Origin: Candidatus Obscuribacter sp.
Lineage (GTDB): Bacteria > Cyanobacteriota > Vampirovibrionia > Obscuribacterales > Obscuribacteraceae
Length of the DNA stretch: 64,000 nt
Assembly: GCA_016718315.1 (NCBI GenBank)
Contig: JADKDV010000001.1
Span: forward strand, 682,001-746,000
Direction of reading: 5' to 3'
This document shows, in pieces, positions 26,552 to 36,058 of this stretch. The notes beneath the pieces were generated by a model that made no database searches, had not been told where the DNA came from, and saw only the letters and a list, made by a program, of their open reading frames with translations. Every line of letters starts with the position of its first letter. The stretch's first letter is position 1. The position numbers and the translations under genes are program-made.

Positions 26552-27823
26552 TTATTCCCTCGGAGCGATATTTTTGCTGCTCTTCTGTCTGTGTCTATTA
26601 AGCACTTCGGCAAAAAAGAGTGCCATCACAAGCACACCAGCCAAAAGCTTGAGGTAATACCACTGCTGCTGTACAAAAATAGTAGCGACAAGCCCAAGAA
26701 TTGCAGAGGCGCCATAGATTATATAAGCCACTTTCTTCTGGTCAAAACCTGCATCCAAAAGACGGTGGTGGATGTGGAGACGATCCGGCGAAAAAATCGA
26801 CTTGCCTTTTGCCGCTCGTCTGACTATCGCCCAGGTGGTATCAAGCAGAGGGAAAAACAAAATCAAAACCACAAGTAAGGAGGTCGGCACAATCACAGTG
26901 GCAGCCGCCGCCCCCTTGATAACCCCGGTGATGGATATGGCCGCAAGAATGAAGCCAGTTAAGTAAGCACCAGAATCACCTAAGAAGATACGAGCAGGAT
27001 TAAAGTTCCAGCGCAAAAAGCCGAGCAAAGCACCAGCCATAACCGCTGCCATAAGGGCTGCATAAGGGCGCGAAATACTATCACCCAGAGCCACACTCCA
27101 GATAGTCAGCCCGCTAATAGCCGAGACTCCAGCAGCCAGTCCATCCATACCATCAATCAAGTTAACAGCATTGGCCACACCCACTAGCCACAAAACTGTG
27201 AGAGGCAGGCTGAGCATGCCAAGCTCAATTGGTGCACCATGACCCAAGTGGATAAAACCAAGATCGATATCAAAATTGAGCGGTATCGGAATCGCTTTGA
27301 TACGCACACCAAGTGAATAAGCTGCACAAGCAGCCAGTATCTGGACCAGTAGCTTGGTTTTGGCTTTGAGGTTTTCGAGGTCGTCCATTAAACCCAGCAC
27401 AAAGATAATCGTGCCACCGACAGCAATGCCGGCAATGCCCTCAACAAATCGCGCGTCCTTAGGCAAACGCCCGGCTATAGCAATGAGAGTAACTACAGTA
27501 GCCAGAATACTTATATAGATAGCAACGCCACCCAATCTGGGTACTGCCACTTTATGGATACGTCTGTCTTCACCTGGTTTATCAAGCAATTTGAGTTTGA
27601 CTGCCCGACTGCGGATTTCAGGAGTAAGCCACCAGCTCGCTGCCAGTGCAATCAAAAAGCCAGGGATTTGCGCTTGATCCAGTCTTTGATGGGCCGGTAC
27701 AAAAGCCCACCAAAAACCAATCGCCAACACAAGTAGCTGACAAATACGGATTGACAGATTAGACGCGCGCGACCGGGGAGTCTTATCCTGACTGACTTCG
27801 AGATCAGGCTCCATCTCAGTCAT
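26552..27823 (-). CDS. WecA/TagO-type polyprenyl-phosphate sugar-1-phosphate transferase
   Basis: This MraY-family enzyme moves a sugar phosphate (usually GlcNAc-1-P) from UDP to undecaprenyl phosphate, starting envelope glycan synthesis. It has about eleven membrane segments. Conserved motifs are FVLGLMDDLENLKAKTKLL, VNLIDGMDGLAAG, ARIFLGDSGAYLTG and the basic HIHHRLLDAG, which is typical of the WecA/TagO branch. The start ATG at 27823 (MTEMEPD) follows the glyA stop by two bases; a start 51 bases upstream would overlap glyA. The N-terminal 25 residues are acidic and cytoplasmic. Confidence 0.92.
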   Translation of the reverse strand: MTEMEPDLEVSQDKTPRSRASNLSIRICQLLVLAIGFWWAFVPAHQRLDQAQIPGFLIALAASWWLTPEIRSRAVKLKLLDKPGEDRRIHKVAVPRLGGVAIYISILATVVTLIAIAGRLPKDARFVEGIAGIAVGGTIIFVLGLMDDLENLKAKTKLLVQILAACAAYSLGVRIKAIPIPLNFDIDLGFIHLGHGAPIELGMLSLPLTVLWLVGVANAVNLIDGMDGLAAGVSAISGLTIWSVALGDSISRPYAALMAAVMAGALLGFLRWNFNPARIFLGDSGAYLTGFILAAISITGVIKGAAAATVIVPTSLLVVLILFFPLLDTTWAIVRRAAKGKSIFSPDRLHIHHRLLDAGFDQKKVAYIIYGASAILGLVATIFVQQQWYYLKLLAGVLVMALFFAEVLNRHRQKSSKNIAPRE

Positions 27824-27825
27824 GC

Positions 27826-29079
27826 TTATCTCACTGCTTGCAGTTTGTTCTCGTACAGAGGGAACTTCTTGCATAAGTCCTCGACAGTGCTCAGAGTTTT
27901 CTTACGGACAGCTTCATCTTCAGGCGCCTTCAGTGTTTCACCGATGGCATGGGCGATAACTTTCATTTCGGCCACTTGCATCCCTCTAGAAGTGACTGCT
28001 GGCGTACCAAGTCTGATACCGCTAGTGACCATTGGTTTTTCGGGATCGTTGGGTATGGCGTTTTTGTTTGTGGTGATATTTACTTCTTCCAATATGGCAC
28101 AAGCTTTCTTGCCTGTCATCTTGATTGGACGCAAATCAACAGTCATCAGATGGTTATCTGTACCACCCGACACAATCGCTAAACCTTCAGCAATCAAAGA
28201 CTCAGCCAGTTGTCTGGCATTATCTTGAATATGCTTCTGGTAGGTGTTGAAGTCTGGTTTAAGAGCTTCACCAAAAGCAGCCGCTTTGGCAGCGATAACA
28301 TGCATCAATGGACCGCCCTGAATACCAGGAAAAACGGCCTTATCGATTTGTGTGGCAAATTCCTCCTGACACATCACCACTCCGCCCCTGGGACCACGCA
28401 AGGTCTTGTGAGTGGTGGTGGTGACAAAATGGGCATGAGGAAATGGATTAGGATGCAAACCAGCGACAATCAATCCAGCGATGTGAGCGACATCGGCCAT
28501 CAGATAGGCACCAACAGAATCGGCAATTGCTCTAAATTTGGCAAAGTCGATAATGCGAGGATAATTACTGGCACCGCAAATTATTAGCTTAGGTTTGACT
28601 TCGCTGGCAATTTTTTGCACACCATCATAGTCAATGCGACCAGTGGCAGCATCAACACCATAAAACTTGGCATCAAACCATTTGCCAGACATATTTACTG
28701 GCGAACCATGGGTGAGGTGGCCGCCTTGATCAAGCGCCATACCAAGGATGGTATCACCGGGCTTGAGCATGGCAAAAGCCACTGCCATATTGGCCTGAGC
28801 ACCACTGTGGGGCTGGACATTGGCATGCGGGGCACCAAACATTTGTTTGACACGGTTGATAGCAAGTGTCTCGACACCATCAACAAAGTGACAGCCGCCA
28901 TAATATCTTTTGCCGGGCAGTCCCTCGGCATACTTGTTGGTCAACACTGAGCCCTGAGCTTCAAGCACTGACTCGCTGACAAAGTTTTCGCTGGCAATCA
29001 GCTCGATACTATTTTTTTGACGATTCAGCTCGCTAGCTATAAGTGCTTGCAACTCTGGATCGGTTTGCAAAAGACTCAA
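27826..29079 (-). CDS. glyA: Serine hydroxymethyltransferase
   Basis: This PLP enzyme interconverts serine and glycine and charges tetrahydrofolate with one-carbon units. About 417 residues match the family. The PLP lysine is in TTTHKTLRGPRGG, and YAEGLPGKRYYGGC and NVQPHSGAQAN are the usual N-terminal motifs. I prefer the TTG start at 29079, because GGGAGAG lies six bases before it and the product then starts like other family members (LSLLQTDPEL); a GTG 27 bases upstream overlaps that ribosome site. It is followed two bases later by the wecA-like gene. Confidence 0.96.
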   Translation of the reverse strand: MSLLQTDPELQALIASELNRQKNSIELIASENFVSESVLEAQGSVLTNKYAEGLPGKRYYGGCHFVDGVETLAINRVKQMFGAPHANVQPHSGAQANMAVAFAMLKPGDTILGMALDQGGHLTHGSPVNMSGKWFDAKFYGVDAATGRIDYDGVQKIASEVKPKLIICGASNYPRIIDFAKFRAIADSVGAYLMADVAHIAGLIVAGLHPNPFPHAHFVTTTTHKTLRGPRGGVVMCQEEFATQIDKAVFPGIQGGPLMHVIAAKAAAFGEALKPDFNTYQKHIQDNARQLAESLIAEGLAIVSGGTDNHLMTVDLRPIKMTGKKACAILEEVNITTNKNAIPNDPEKPMVTSGIRLGTPAVTSRGMQVAEMKVIAHAIGETLKAPEDEAVRKKTLSTVEDLCKKFPLYENKLQAVR

Positions 29080-29185
29080 GTTTATCTCTCCCACAGCCCA
29101 TGCCACGACATGGCTATTTTAGCCGCTTTTCAAGGTCATAGCTTGAGTCAGTGCTCTAATCGCTGACTTTTAAGTATTTTCTCAC

Positions 29186-30070
29186 TTAAAACTGATCTTC
29201 CGGTAAGGATTCAAGCACACTGAGCGACTTTAGACGTCTGCCGGATTTGTATTCTATATATCCTTGCATCAGCCTTCTGGCCGCAGTCAAAGACTTGCGA
29301 GAGCCAGCATCTTCTCTTGTAAACCGATTGTCGCCATCTAGCTCATCCATATTGGGAAATTTCTCAGATTCACTGCGGGCAATGACCAGCCGCTTCCAAA
29401 CCAGAGGTGTGACATAAATACTGGCTTTCTGCCCTTCCATGGCGTTTTCGCGCACCATGTCACGGTCTTCTTGACTGATGGCAGAGGCTGTATGTCCATA
29501 GGCATCCTGCCTCATCCTATGGAAGCAACTCTGACAGACCAAACCACCAAGCTCATAGTTAAAAGCGCTTATGGTTTGCTCGGTAGCTGGGTGCCTGCAA
29601 CCAACACAATAAGTGAGTTCTGGGCTCAGACCCACTGTTTCGAGCACGGCCATCTCAAATTCCAGACATTGCAAAGCTGGATCTTTCGGGCTTTCGGCCA
29701 TCAGTCCTATAGATAGCGACAGTCTGTCAAAAAAGCGCTCACACTCTTGCGATAGCTCCTGACCAAAGACCTGACAAAGCTCAGCAAAATAAAGAGCATA
29801 AGAGAGCCTGGCAAAATCTTTGCGCAGTGCGCCAAAACTCTCGATACTCTCACACTGGGTGATGATATCCAGACTCTTGCCTTTTGATAGCAAGAGTCTA
29901 TTGATATTGAGCGGCTCTGATTTACCGCCCATTTTTGTGCCAGGTTTGCGTGCCCCTTTAGCCACAGCCCTGTGGATGCCTCTTTCTCGAGAAAAAAGCA
30001 CCACAATCCTGTCTGACTCACCGAGGGCATGAGTACCGATATTAACAGCAGTAAGCGAAAAGCTTACCAC
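29186..30070 (-). CDS. recO: DNA repair protein RecO
   Basis: RecO helps load RecA on gaps together with RecF and RecR. The 294 residues include the N-terminal OB fold (VSFSLTAVNIGTHALGESDR, then GIHRAVAKGARKP) and the helical C-terminal domain with a zinc finger, CVGC followed by CQSC about 30 residues later. The C-terminus from about residue 240 is extended and basic. The start is GTG at 30070, three bases after the gnd stop; the AAGGA there is unusually close to the start codon, so translation may depend on coupling to gnd. Confidence 0.93.
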   Translation of the reverse strand: MVSFSLTAVNIGTHALGESDRIVVLFSRERGIHRAVAKGARKPGTKMGGKSEPLNINRLLLSKGKSLDIITQCESIESFGALRKDFARLSYALYFAELCQVFGQELSQECERFFDRLSLSIGLMAESPKDPALQCLEFEMAVLETVGLSPELTYCVGCRHPATEQTISAFNYELGGLVCQSCFHRMRQDAYGHTASAISQEDRDMVRENAMEGQKASIYVTPLVWKRLVIARSESEKFPNMDELDGDNRFTREDAGSRKSLTAARRLMQGYIEYKSGRRLKSLSVLESLPEDQF

Positions 30071-30073
30071 TCC

Positions 30074-31528
30074 TTATTTAGCGATGAGTTCAGCCCACTC
30101 AGTGTGCATAAAGCCGGCTTGTGGCTTGTCGACACGCTCGTAGGTATGAGCGCCAAAGAAATCTCTTTGAGCCTGAGTCAGGTTTTGCGGCAAAGATGCA
30201 GATCTGTAAGAGTCAAAGTAAGACAGAGAAGAAGTCATCGCAGGCACTGGTATACCCATGGAGACGGCTTCTTTGACCACTGCCCGCATCGACATATGAC
30301 TTTGAATCATAAATGGTGCAAAATCCAGGTCCACAAGCAAGTTAGGCAAATTATTGTCGCGATCAAAAGCAGCTCTGATGCGCTCCAGTAGCTGAGCTCT
30401 GATGATGCAACCGCCACGCCAGATACGAGCGGTGTCAGAGAGGTTGACGCCCCATTTGTACTTATCGCTACCGGCTTTAATCAGTGACATACCTTGAGCA
30501 TAGCTGCACACTTTTGCCGCATAGAGAGCTTTTTCGAGGTGGCCGACAAGCTCATGCTCAATATTGCCAGAGGGCGCTTTTTTGCCATCCTCGAGATCAT
30601 TTGTGACAGCGCTAAACACTTTAGCAGCACTGAGTCTCTCATCCTTCATGCTAGAAAGTACACGGGCTGTCAGTGCCGCATCAATCGTAGGCACTGGAAT
30701 ACCAAGCTCCAGAGCGGCCTCGGATGTCCAACGTCCAGTACCTTTTTGTCCTGCTTTATCAAGGATAAGGTCAACTAGTGGTTTACCGGTTTCTTTATCG
30801 GTAACCTTGAGGATTTTGGCAGTAATCTCGATAAGGAAACTATCGAGTAATCCTGTATTCCAGCGGGTAAACACCTCGCCAATTTGAGGAGCACTGAGAC
30901 CGACGGCCTTGCGCAATACATCATAGGCTTCGGCAATAAGCTGCATATCACCGTATTCGATACCATTGTGGACCATTTTGACAAAGTGACCAGCTCCATC
31001 AGGACCTAGATAGGTAACACAGGGACTACCGTCGACTTTAGCTGATATATCTTCCCAAATTGGTCTCAGCTCTTCGTAGGCTTGCTTGTCACCGCCTGGC
31101 ATGAGAGATGGTCCCCAGAGAGCACCTTCTTCGCCGCCAGATACACCTGAGCCGATAAAGCGTAGACCTTCTTTAGCCAGAGCAGCCTCTCTGCGCTGAG
31201 TATCGACAAAGTGAGAATTGCCACCATCAATGATGATGTCGCCTTTCTCCAGGTATGGTTTGATTTTGTCGATAGTCTGATCGACTGCATCACCAGCTTT
31301 GACCAGCAATATCACTTTGCGTGGACGACTTAATGACTCAATAAAGGTCTTTTCGTCTGCTGCTCCGATAACCTTTTTACCTTTACCGCGACCTTCGACA
31401 AAAGCTACCACTTTGTCGTGTGAACGGTTAAAAATGGAGATCTGGTAGCCATGACGCTCGATATTGAGAGCCAGGTTTTCGCCCATAACTCCCAGTCCGA
31501 TGAGCCCTATGGCGCTTAATTTATCCAT
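30074..31528 (-). CDS. gnd: 6-phosphogluconate dehydrogenase (decarboxylating)
   Basis: This enzyme is the third step of the oxidative pentose phosphate pathway; it yields ribulose-5-phosphate and NADPH. The 484 residues match the long form. GLIGLGVMGENLALNIERHG is the cofactor site, IIDGGNSHF and GSGVSGGEEGALWGPSLMPG belong to the substrate site, and KMVHNGIEYGDMQLIAEAYD carries the catalytic lysine. It is the fourth gene of the leftward zwf-opcA-pgl-gnd operon, about 30 bases after pgl. Confidence 0.97.
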   Translation of the reverse strand: MDKLSAIGLIGLGVMGENLALNIERHGYQISIFNRSHDKVVAFVEGRGKGKKVIGAADEKTFIESLSRPRKVILLVKAGDAVDQTIDKIKPYLEKGDIIIDGGNSHFVDTQRREAALAKEGLRFIGSGVSGGEEGALWGPSLMPGGDKQAYEELRPIWEDISAKVDGSPCVTYLGPDGAGHFVKMVHNGIEYGDMQLIAEAYDVLRKAVGLSAPQIGEVFTRWNTGLLDSFLIEITAKILKVTDKETGKPLVDLILDKAGQKGTGRWTSEAALELGIPVPTIDAALTARVLSSMKDERLSAAKVFSAVTNDLEDGKKAPSGNIEHELVGHLEKALYAAKVCSYAQGMSLIKAGSDKYKWGVNLSDTARIWRGGCIIRAQLLERIRAAFDRDNNLPNLLVDLDFAPFMIQSHMSMRAVVKEAVSMGIPVPAMTSSLSYFDSYRSASLPQNLTQAQRDFFGAHTYERVDKPQAGFMHTEWAELIAK

Positions 31529-31558
31529 CTCAAATTATCCTCTTTATGTTATTGCAAT

Positions 31559-32329
31559 CTATTTGATATTTTTGCTGGCCGCTTCGTCGATATAAAATTC
31601 CACCACACCCTCGCTACACTCACCAGCCACAACCTGTGATGGGTAGCCTTTTTCGGGATGGAGCAAGACTTCTTTGAGGATGTCCTTTTTGCCATCACCA
31701 GCCACCATAAAAATGACCTTTTGACAGTGCGTAAATACAGGACGAGTAAGAGTAATGCGATAAGACTCAAACTTGGGCACAAAGTTGGCCACACAGAGCT
31801 TACTGAGCTCCCCTATAGCCTCTGTACCTGGAAACAACGAGGCTGTATGCCCATCCGGACCGAGCCCCATCAAGGCGCAAGAAAACTCCGGCACACTGGC
31901 GCCACCAGGATCTGAAGATCGGTCGTTAAAAAATCGCCTGATTGCTTGCTCATAACGTTTGGCAGAATCAGCCGGATCAACGTCTTGATTGATGGTAGGA
32001 AAAACGTTTGTCGAAGGAATTGAAATATGGCTGAGCAAACTGTCGCTCACCATGCGGTAGTTGCTCTCGGCATCGCTATGACTGACACAGCGCTCGTCTC
32101 CCAAAAACAAATAGATCTTGTCCCAGGGGACGACACCTTTGGGCATACGAGCAAGCGCGCTGTAAAGACCGCGTGGGGTGCTACCACCGGATAAAAGCAA
32201 AGTAAAAATACCATCGCTCTCGATAAACTGCTGAGCCAGCTCAACCAGTCTTAGAGCTAGGGCATCACACAGCGCGGCTTCGTCACTGGCAATATGTATT
32301 TTATAGCCGCCTGCTTCCATTATTGTCAT
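31559..32329 (-). CDS. pgl: 6-phosphogluconolactonase
   Basis: This enzyme hydrolyses 6-phosphogluconolactone to 6-phosphogluconate, the second step of the oxidative pentose phosphate pathway. The 256 residues show FTLLLSGGSTPRGLYSAL, IYLFLGDERCVSHSDAESN and ALMGLGPDGHTASLFPG, all characteristic of the family. The start overlaps the opcA stop as ATGA, so the two are translationally coupled. Gene order follows the enzyme order except that opcA sits between zwf and pgl. Confidence 0.95.
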   Translation of the reverse strand: MTIMEAGGYKIHIASDEAALCDALALRLVELAQQFIESDGIFTLLLSGGSTPRGLYSALARMPKGVVPWDKIYLFLGDERCVSHSDAESNYRMVSDSLLSHISIPSTNVFPTINQDVDPADSAKRYEQAIRRFFNDRSSDPGGASVPEFSCALMGLGPDGHTASLFPGTEAIGELSKLCVANFVPKFESYRITLTRPVFTHCQKVIFMVAGDGKKDILKEVLLHPEKGYPSQVVAGECSEGVVEFYIDEAASKNIK

Positions 32330-33510
32330 TGCTTGTCACCACAGATAGTGCCGAGTGCAAACAAAGTATCAAGATAGACAAAGTCTTGACTGAGCACTTT
32401 TAATACTTTGTCGAGCAAATCAATAGTGCTGTCCTCGGTGGTTGTGCCGTCCATCCGATCTTCACTATAGGGTAGCTCTACATACTCGGCTCTATCCTCA
32501 TGGCTTACTTTGAGAGCACCTGCTTCAAAGTCCACTTTTAGCGGCGCAATATTTTGGTCTGGGTAAAACGCCAGCTCCACTGAGTTGATACCACGGGCGT
32601 CAGCATTACATTTGAGATTGACCGTAAAAGGCTCAGCCTCACCTCTTGCCCCTTTAAAGACCATAGTAAGATCGCCTTGACCAGCACTGTCCACCAGACT
32701 ACTAAAGCCGTAGCCGAGACGCTGCGCCAACCAAGAGGCCAGATACATCGACTGACTCAGCCCACAAGCACCGTGGCGCACCACCATACTCCTTAGCGAG
32801 CCCAGGGACTGTGCTGAGATATTGACGTCTTCTTCGTCAAAGGCAAATGCCAGGGCTTTGCGCCAGGGCTTGATAGAGCGCCAGGACAGGTCCATCACCA
32901 CGCCATCGCGAGAAAGACTGTGTAGGCCTTTGATGCTCTTTTTAAAGGCAGTAAAGCTATTGGAGCAGGAGCGGCTATCAATCAAAATATGATTAGTATA
33001 GGCAACAAATGGGTTGATTTCACTGAGCGGCAAGCCACCGTGGACAAATATCCAGGAGGGCAGATCTGGTATCACAAGCGGTGTAACGAGACTGGCCAGA
33101 CTCTCGCCCTTGCACTTGGCTCCGGACCATTTAACTGTAATTTGTTCACAACATAATTGCTTACCCTTTTGCCCGGGCAAAAGATGACAGCGAGCCGAGA
33201 CAAAGGCTTCGATTTTATCGGGAGCGCCTTCCTCAATGACAGTCAAAATGGCACGCATCGGGTGCCTGGTAGTGATATCGGCAAGCAAATCATCAGCTGC
33301 TTTTTGGCTCTCAAGCTCAGCACCAGTCAGTAGCACAAAATTGAGGGCACATGATTTGATTACAGGTGCATCCTGTCCATCGCCGCCACTATTAGTACCA
33401 CTAGCAGCCCAGAGCCGATTTAATTCTCGCTCGACTTTGTTGACGTCAACGGCCGATAGCCCACCAGCCAGGAAGTTTAAACTCTCAGCATTGTCAGTTT
33501 GAGTAGCCAA
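32326..33510 (-). CDS. opcA: OpcA, glucose-6-phosphate dehydrogenase assembly protein
   Basis: OpcA is known from cyanobacteria and actinobacteria as the partner that assembles and activates glucose-6-phosphate dehydrogenase. This 394-residue protein shows the typical LVTPLVIPDLPSWIFVHG and VAYTNHILIDSR segments and sits directly after zwf, as in cyanobacteria. The start is TTG at 33510 with GGAGGAAA six bases upstream, inside the last codons of zwf. In cyanobacteria the pair is redox-controlled through thioredoxin; whether that holds here is unknown. Confidence 0.9.
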   Translation of the reverse strand: MATQTDNAESLNFLAGGLSAVDVNKVERELNRLWAASGTNSGGDGQDAPVIKSCALNFVLLTGAELESQKAADDLLADITTRHPMRAILTVIEEGAPDKIEAFVSARCHLLPGQKGKQLCCEQITVKWSGAKCKGESLASLVTPLVIPDLPSWIFVHGGLPLSEINPFVAYTNHILIDSRSCSNSFTAFKKSIKGLHSLSRDGVVMDLSWRSIKPWRKALAFAFDEEDVNISAQSLGSLRSMVVRHGACGLSQSMYLASWLAQRLGYGFSSLVDSAGQGDLTMVFKGARGEAEPFTVNLKCNADARGINSVELAFYPDQNIAPLKVDFEAGALKVSHEDRAEYVELPYSEDRMDGTTTEDSTIDLLDKVLKVLSQDFVYLDTLFALGTICGDKQ

Positions 33511-35085
33511 TTAGAGTTTCCTCCAGACATGTCCTGTGCTGCCAATCAGCCTGTCGCTTGCCTGTGGTCCCCAGGTACCGGCTTGATAATTGGGAAAATC
33601 AGCGGGAGGATTATTATTCCAGTGATCAAGGATGGGCTGAATGTAACTCCAGCTAGCCTGGACAAAATCACTACGGGCATACAGCGAAGGATCGCCATGC
33701 AGACAATCTAAGATAAGGCGCTCATAGGCTGTAGGAGTGCGCATACCAAAAGCACTACCATATCTAAAGTCCATATTGAGCCATCTTACTTCGGTCTCCG
33801 GACCTGGTTGTTTGGTGGCAAACTTGAGTGAAATACCTTCATCAGGCTGGATCTGCATGACCAGCACATTACCAGGCAGTGGTCCCTGATTGGTCTGCCC
33901 TTTATCGCCTTTGATTTCAAATAACTTGTGGGGCGGCTGTTTAAAATGTACTGCTACTTCTGTAATTGACTTAGCCAGACGCTTACCGCTGCGCACATAA
34001 ATTGGCACACCAGACCATCTCCAGTTGTCCACTTCAAGCTTTAAGGCGACAAAGGTATTGGTATTGCTGTCCTTAGCTACTGAAGGCTCCTGTCTGTATC
34101 CCGGCACCTCTTTGCCCATGATAAAACCAGGACCATATTGACCACGCACAGCAAATTCATCGACCTTACCTGGTGTCAGGGGTTTTAGACTTTTGAGTAC
34201 TTTGTTTTTTTCATCACGAGTGGATTCAGCATCCATGGCAATGGGAGGCTCCATCAATACAAGAGCCATCAGCTGCATCAGGTGGTTTTGCATCATGTCA
34301 CGGATAGCACCAGAGCTCTCATAGTAGGCACCACGTCCTTCTACGCCGAGAGTTTCGGCATTAGTAACTTGGATATGATCGATATGGTTGCGATTCCAGA
34401 GTGGCTCAAAAATAGCATTGGCAAAGCGAAAAACCATGATATTTTGCACGGTCTCTTTGCCCAGATAATGGTCAATACGATAGACCTGGTGCTCGCGCAG
34501 TACTTCGTGAATATGATCATCAAGATCAAGAGACGAAGCCAGGTCGTGACCAAAAGGCTTTTCGATAACGACGCGAGGAAAGGCCGGTTCATTTGGTTTT
34601 GTCTTGACGACCAGTCCACACTTTGCCAGCCCTTCTATTATTGGTAAGTAGAGACTGGGGCTGGTGGAGAGATAAAAAATATGGCGACCGCTTGTAGCAT
34701 GCTTTTCGTCCAGCTCTTCCAGAGTCTTCTTGATATCAGCAAAACCATGATCACTGCCAGAATCAGCTGCTTGATAATAGAGACAGTTTTCAAAGCGTGA
34801 CCAGGAGTCTTCGCTAAACGGCAAGTCCGGGGCAAATTTGAGCAAAGACTCTTTCATCTCCTGACGAAACTGCTCATGACTGAATGGTGTGCGCGAAGTG
34901 CCTAGCAAGGCAAAAGTCTTAGGTAAAAGCCCCTGGGTGTAGAGAGCATAAATAGCTGGAATCAGCTTGCGTCTCGTCAAATCACCGTTAGCGCCAAAAA
35001 TAACAAATGACAGAGGCTCCACTTGCTTATCGGGCTCAAGACCCTGAAGTAAGGGATTATCAAGTGCCATAGAAGCAAGGGTCAT
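33511..35085 (-). CDS. zwf: Glucose-6-phosphate 1-dehydrogenase
   Basis: This enzyme is the first step of the oxidative pentose phosphate pathway; it produces NADPH. Of its 524 residues, FVIFGANGDLTRRKLIPAIY binds the cofactor and YRIDHYLGKETVQN carries the substrate-binding and catalytic residues. GGAG five bases upstream supports the ATG at 35085. It heads a four-gene unit whose short upstream spacer (35086-35200) separates it from the tadC-like gene, which ends the pilus operon transcribed in the same direction. Confidence 0.97.
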   Translation of the reverse strand: MTLASMALDNPLLQGLEPDKQVEPLSFVIFGANGDLTRRKLIPAIYALYTQGLLPKTFALLGTSRTPFSHEQFRQEMKESLLKFAPDLPFSEDSWSRFENCLYYQAADSGSDHGFADIKKTLEELDEKHATSGRHIFYLSTSPSLYLPIIEGLAKCGLVVKTKPNEPAFPRVVIEKPFGHDLASSLDLDDHIHEVLREHQVYRIDHYLGKETVQNIMVFRFANAIFEPLWNRNHIDHIQVTNAETLGVEGRGAYYESSGAIRDMMQNHLMQLMALVLMEPPIAMDAESTRDEKNKVLKSLKPLTPGKVDEFAVRGQYGPGFIMGKEVPGYRQEPSVAKDSNTNTFVALKLEVDNWRWSGVPIYVRSGKRLAKSITEVAVHFKQPPHKLFEIKGDKGQTNQGPLPGNVLVMQIQPDEGISLKFATKQPGPETEVRWLNMDFRYGSAFGMRTPTAYERLILDCLHGDPSLYARSDFVQASWSYIQPILDHWNNNPPADFPNYQAGTWGPQASDRLIGSTGHVWRKL

Positions 35086-35200
35086 AAATACTCCACAAAT
35101 AGAGAGCCCGAGGGCACCTCTTTTAAAGATGCCTACTTTTTGTTTGGCGTGATTTTAGCACTCTTAATCACTTGCCAAACGGTTTAACATGCTGTTGCAA

Positions 35201-36058
35201 TCAAAACAAATGGCTAAAACCCAGACCAGAGGGCTTTACTTCTCTAAAGAAGATTATTAAGGATGGTGCCAGGACCAGCACCATGAGTGCTGGCATAATG
35301 CAAAACCAGAGAGGAAAAGCCATATAGATTGGCAATCTCGCCGCCTTTTCTTCGGCTTTTTGGGTGAGCTTGCTGCGCAAAAACTCAGCTTGATTGCGCA
35401 GTGTGCGTGAAACACTGATACCAAGCTGATTGCTCTGGTTGAGACTGGCGGCAAAGGAGCGCAATTCTTCCACACCGGTGCGCTTATAAAGCTCAGCAAA
35501 GGCCTTTTGTCTGTCCATACCCAGCAATATGTCACGACTCAGAGTCATTACCTCATCAATAAGAGCACTGCGCTTGGAGCTATCTGTAGCCACACGCGAA
35601 ATGGTGGCATCAAGACCAAGCCCGGCGTCAACACAAAGCACCATGAGATCAAGTAGCTCAGGCAGGGCTTCGCGGATAGACTGCTGTCTTTTGCTGACAG
35701 CAAAATGCAAAAACAAGTCCGGCACAAAAAACAAAATCAGGGCCACAGGCAAAATATACAGCGGTTGATTGACAAAAAGCCAGAGTAGTGGCGCCAGTAG
35801 TACTGGATAAACTTTAGCAGCAGAGAGAGTAGCAATGGCAACATTGCCGCGATAACCAGCATGATTGAGCTTTTCTTGTAATTTGATTGTGTAAGCCGGA
35901 AATAATTTTAAAAGCTCAAGAGCAGGTGCACTAAAAGCAGGTGGCAATTGCATACGCTGCGAAAAACCTGTCCCCTGTGCGCTCTGGGGACGCATCACTA
36001 CAGTCCTTACGACAAGGATAGAGCCGAGTACTAGGGCCAGGATTAGTTCGAGACTCAT
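35201..36058 (-). CDS. tadC: TadC-like type II secretion F family membrane protein
   Basis: This 285-residue inner-membrane platform protein of a Tad/Flp pilus has an N-terminal membrane segment, a GspF-like cytoplasmic domain (LPELLDLMVLCVDAGLGLDATI, followed by MDRQKAFAELYKRTGVEELRSF) and two C-terminal membrane segments. ATGA overlap with tadB supports joint translation. It is the last gene of the pilus operon. The best family hallmark is the LxDLMVLCVDAGLG motif. Confidence 0.9.
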   Translation of the reverse strand: MSLELILALVLGSILVVRTVVMRPQSAQGTGFSQRMQLPPAFSAPALELLKLFPAYTIKLQEKLNHAGYRGNVAIATLSAAKVYPVLLAPLLWLFVNQPLYILPVALILFFVPDLFLHFAVSKRQQSIREALPELLDLMVLCVDAGLGLDATISRVATDSSKRSALIDEVMTLSRDILLGMDRQKAFAELYKRTGVEELRSFAASLNQSNQLGISVSRTLRNQAEFLRSKLTQKAEEKAARLPIYMAFPLWFCIMPALMVLVLAPSLIIFFREVKPSGLGFSHLF

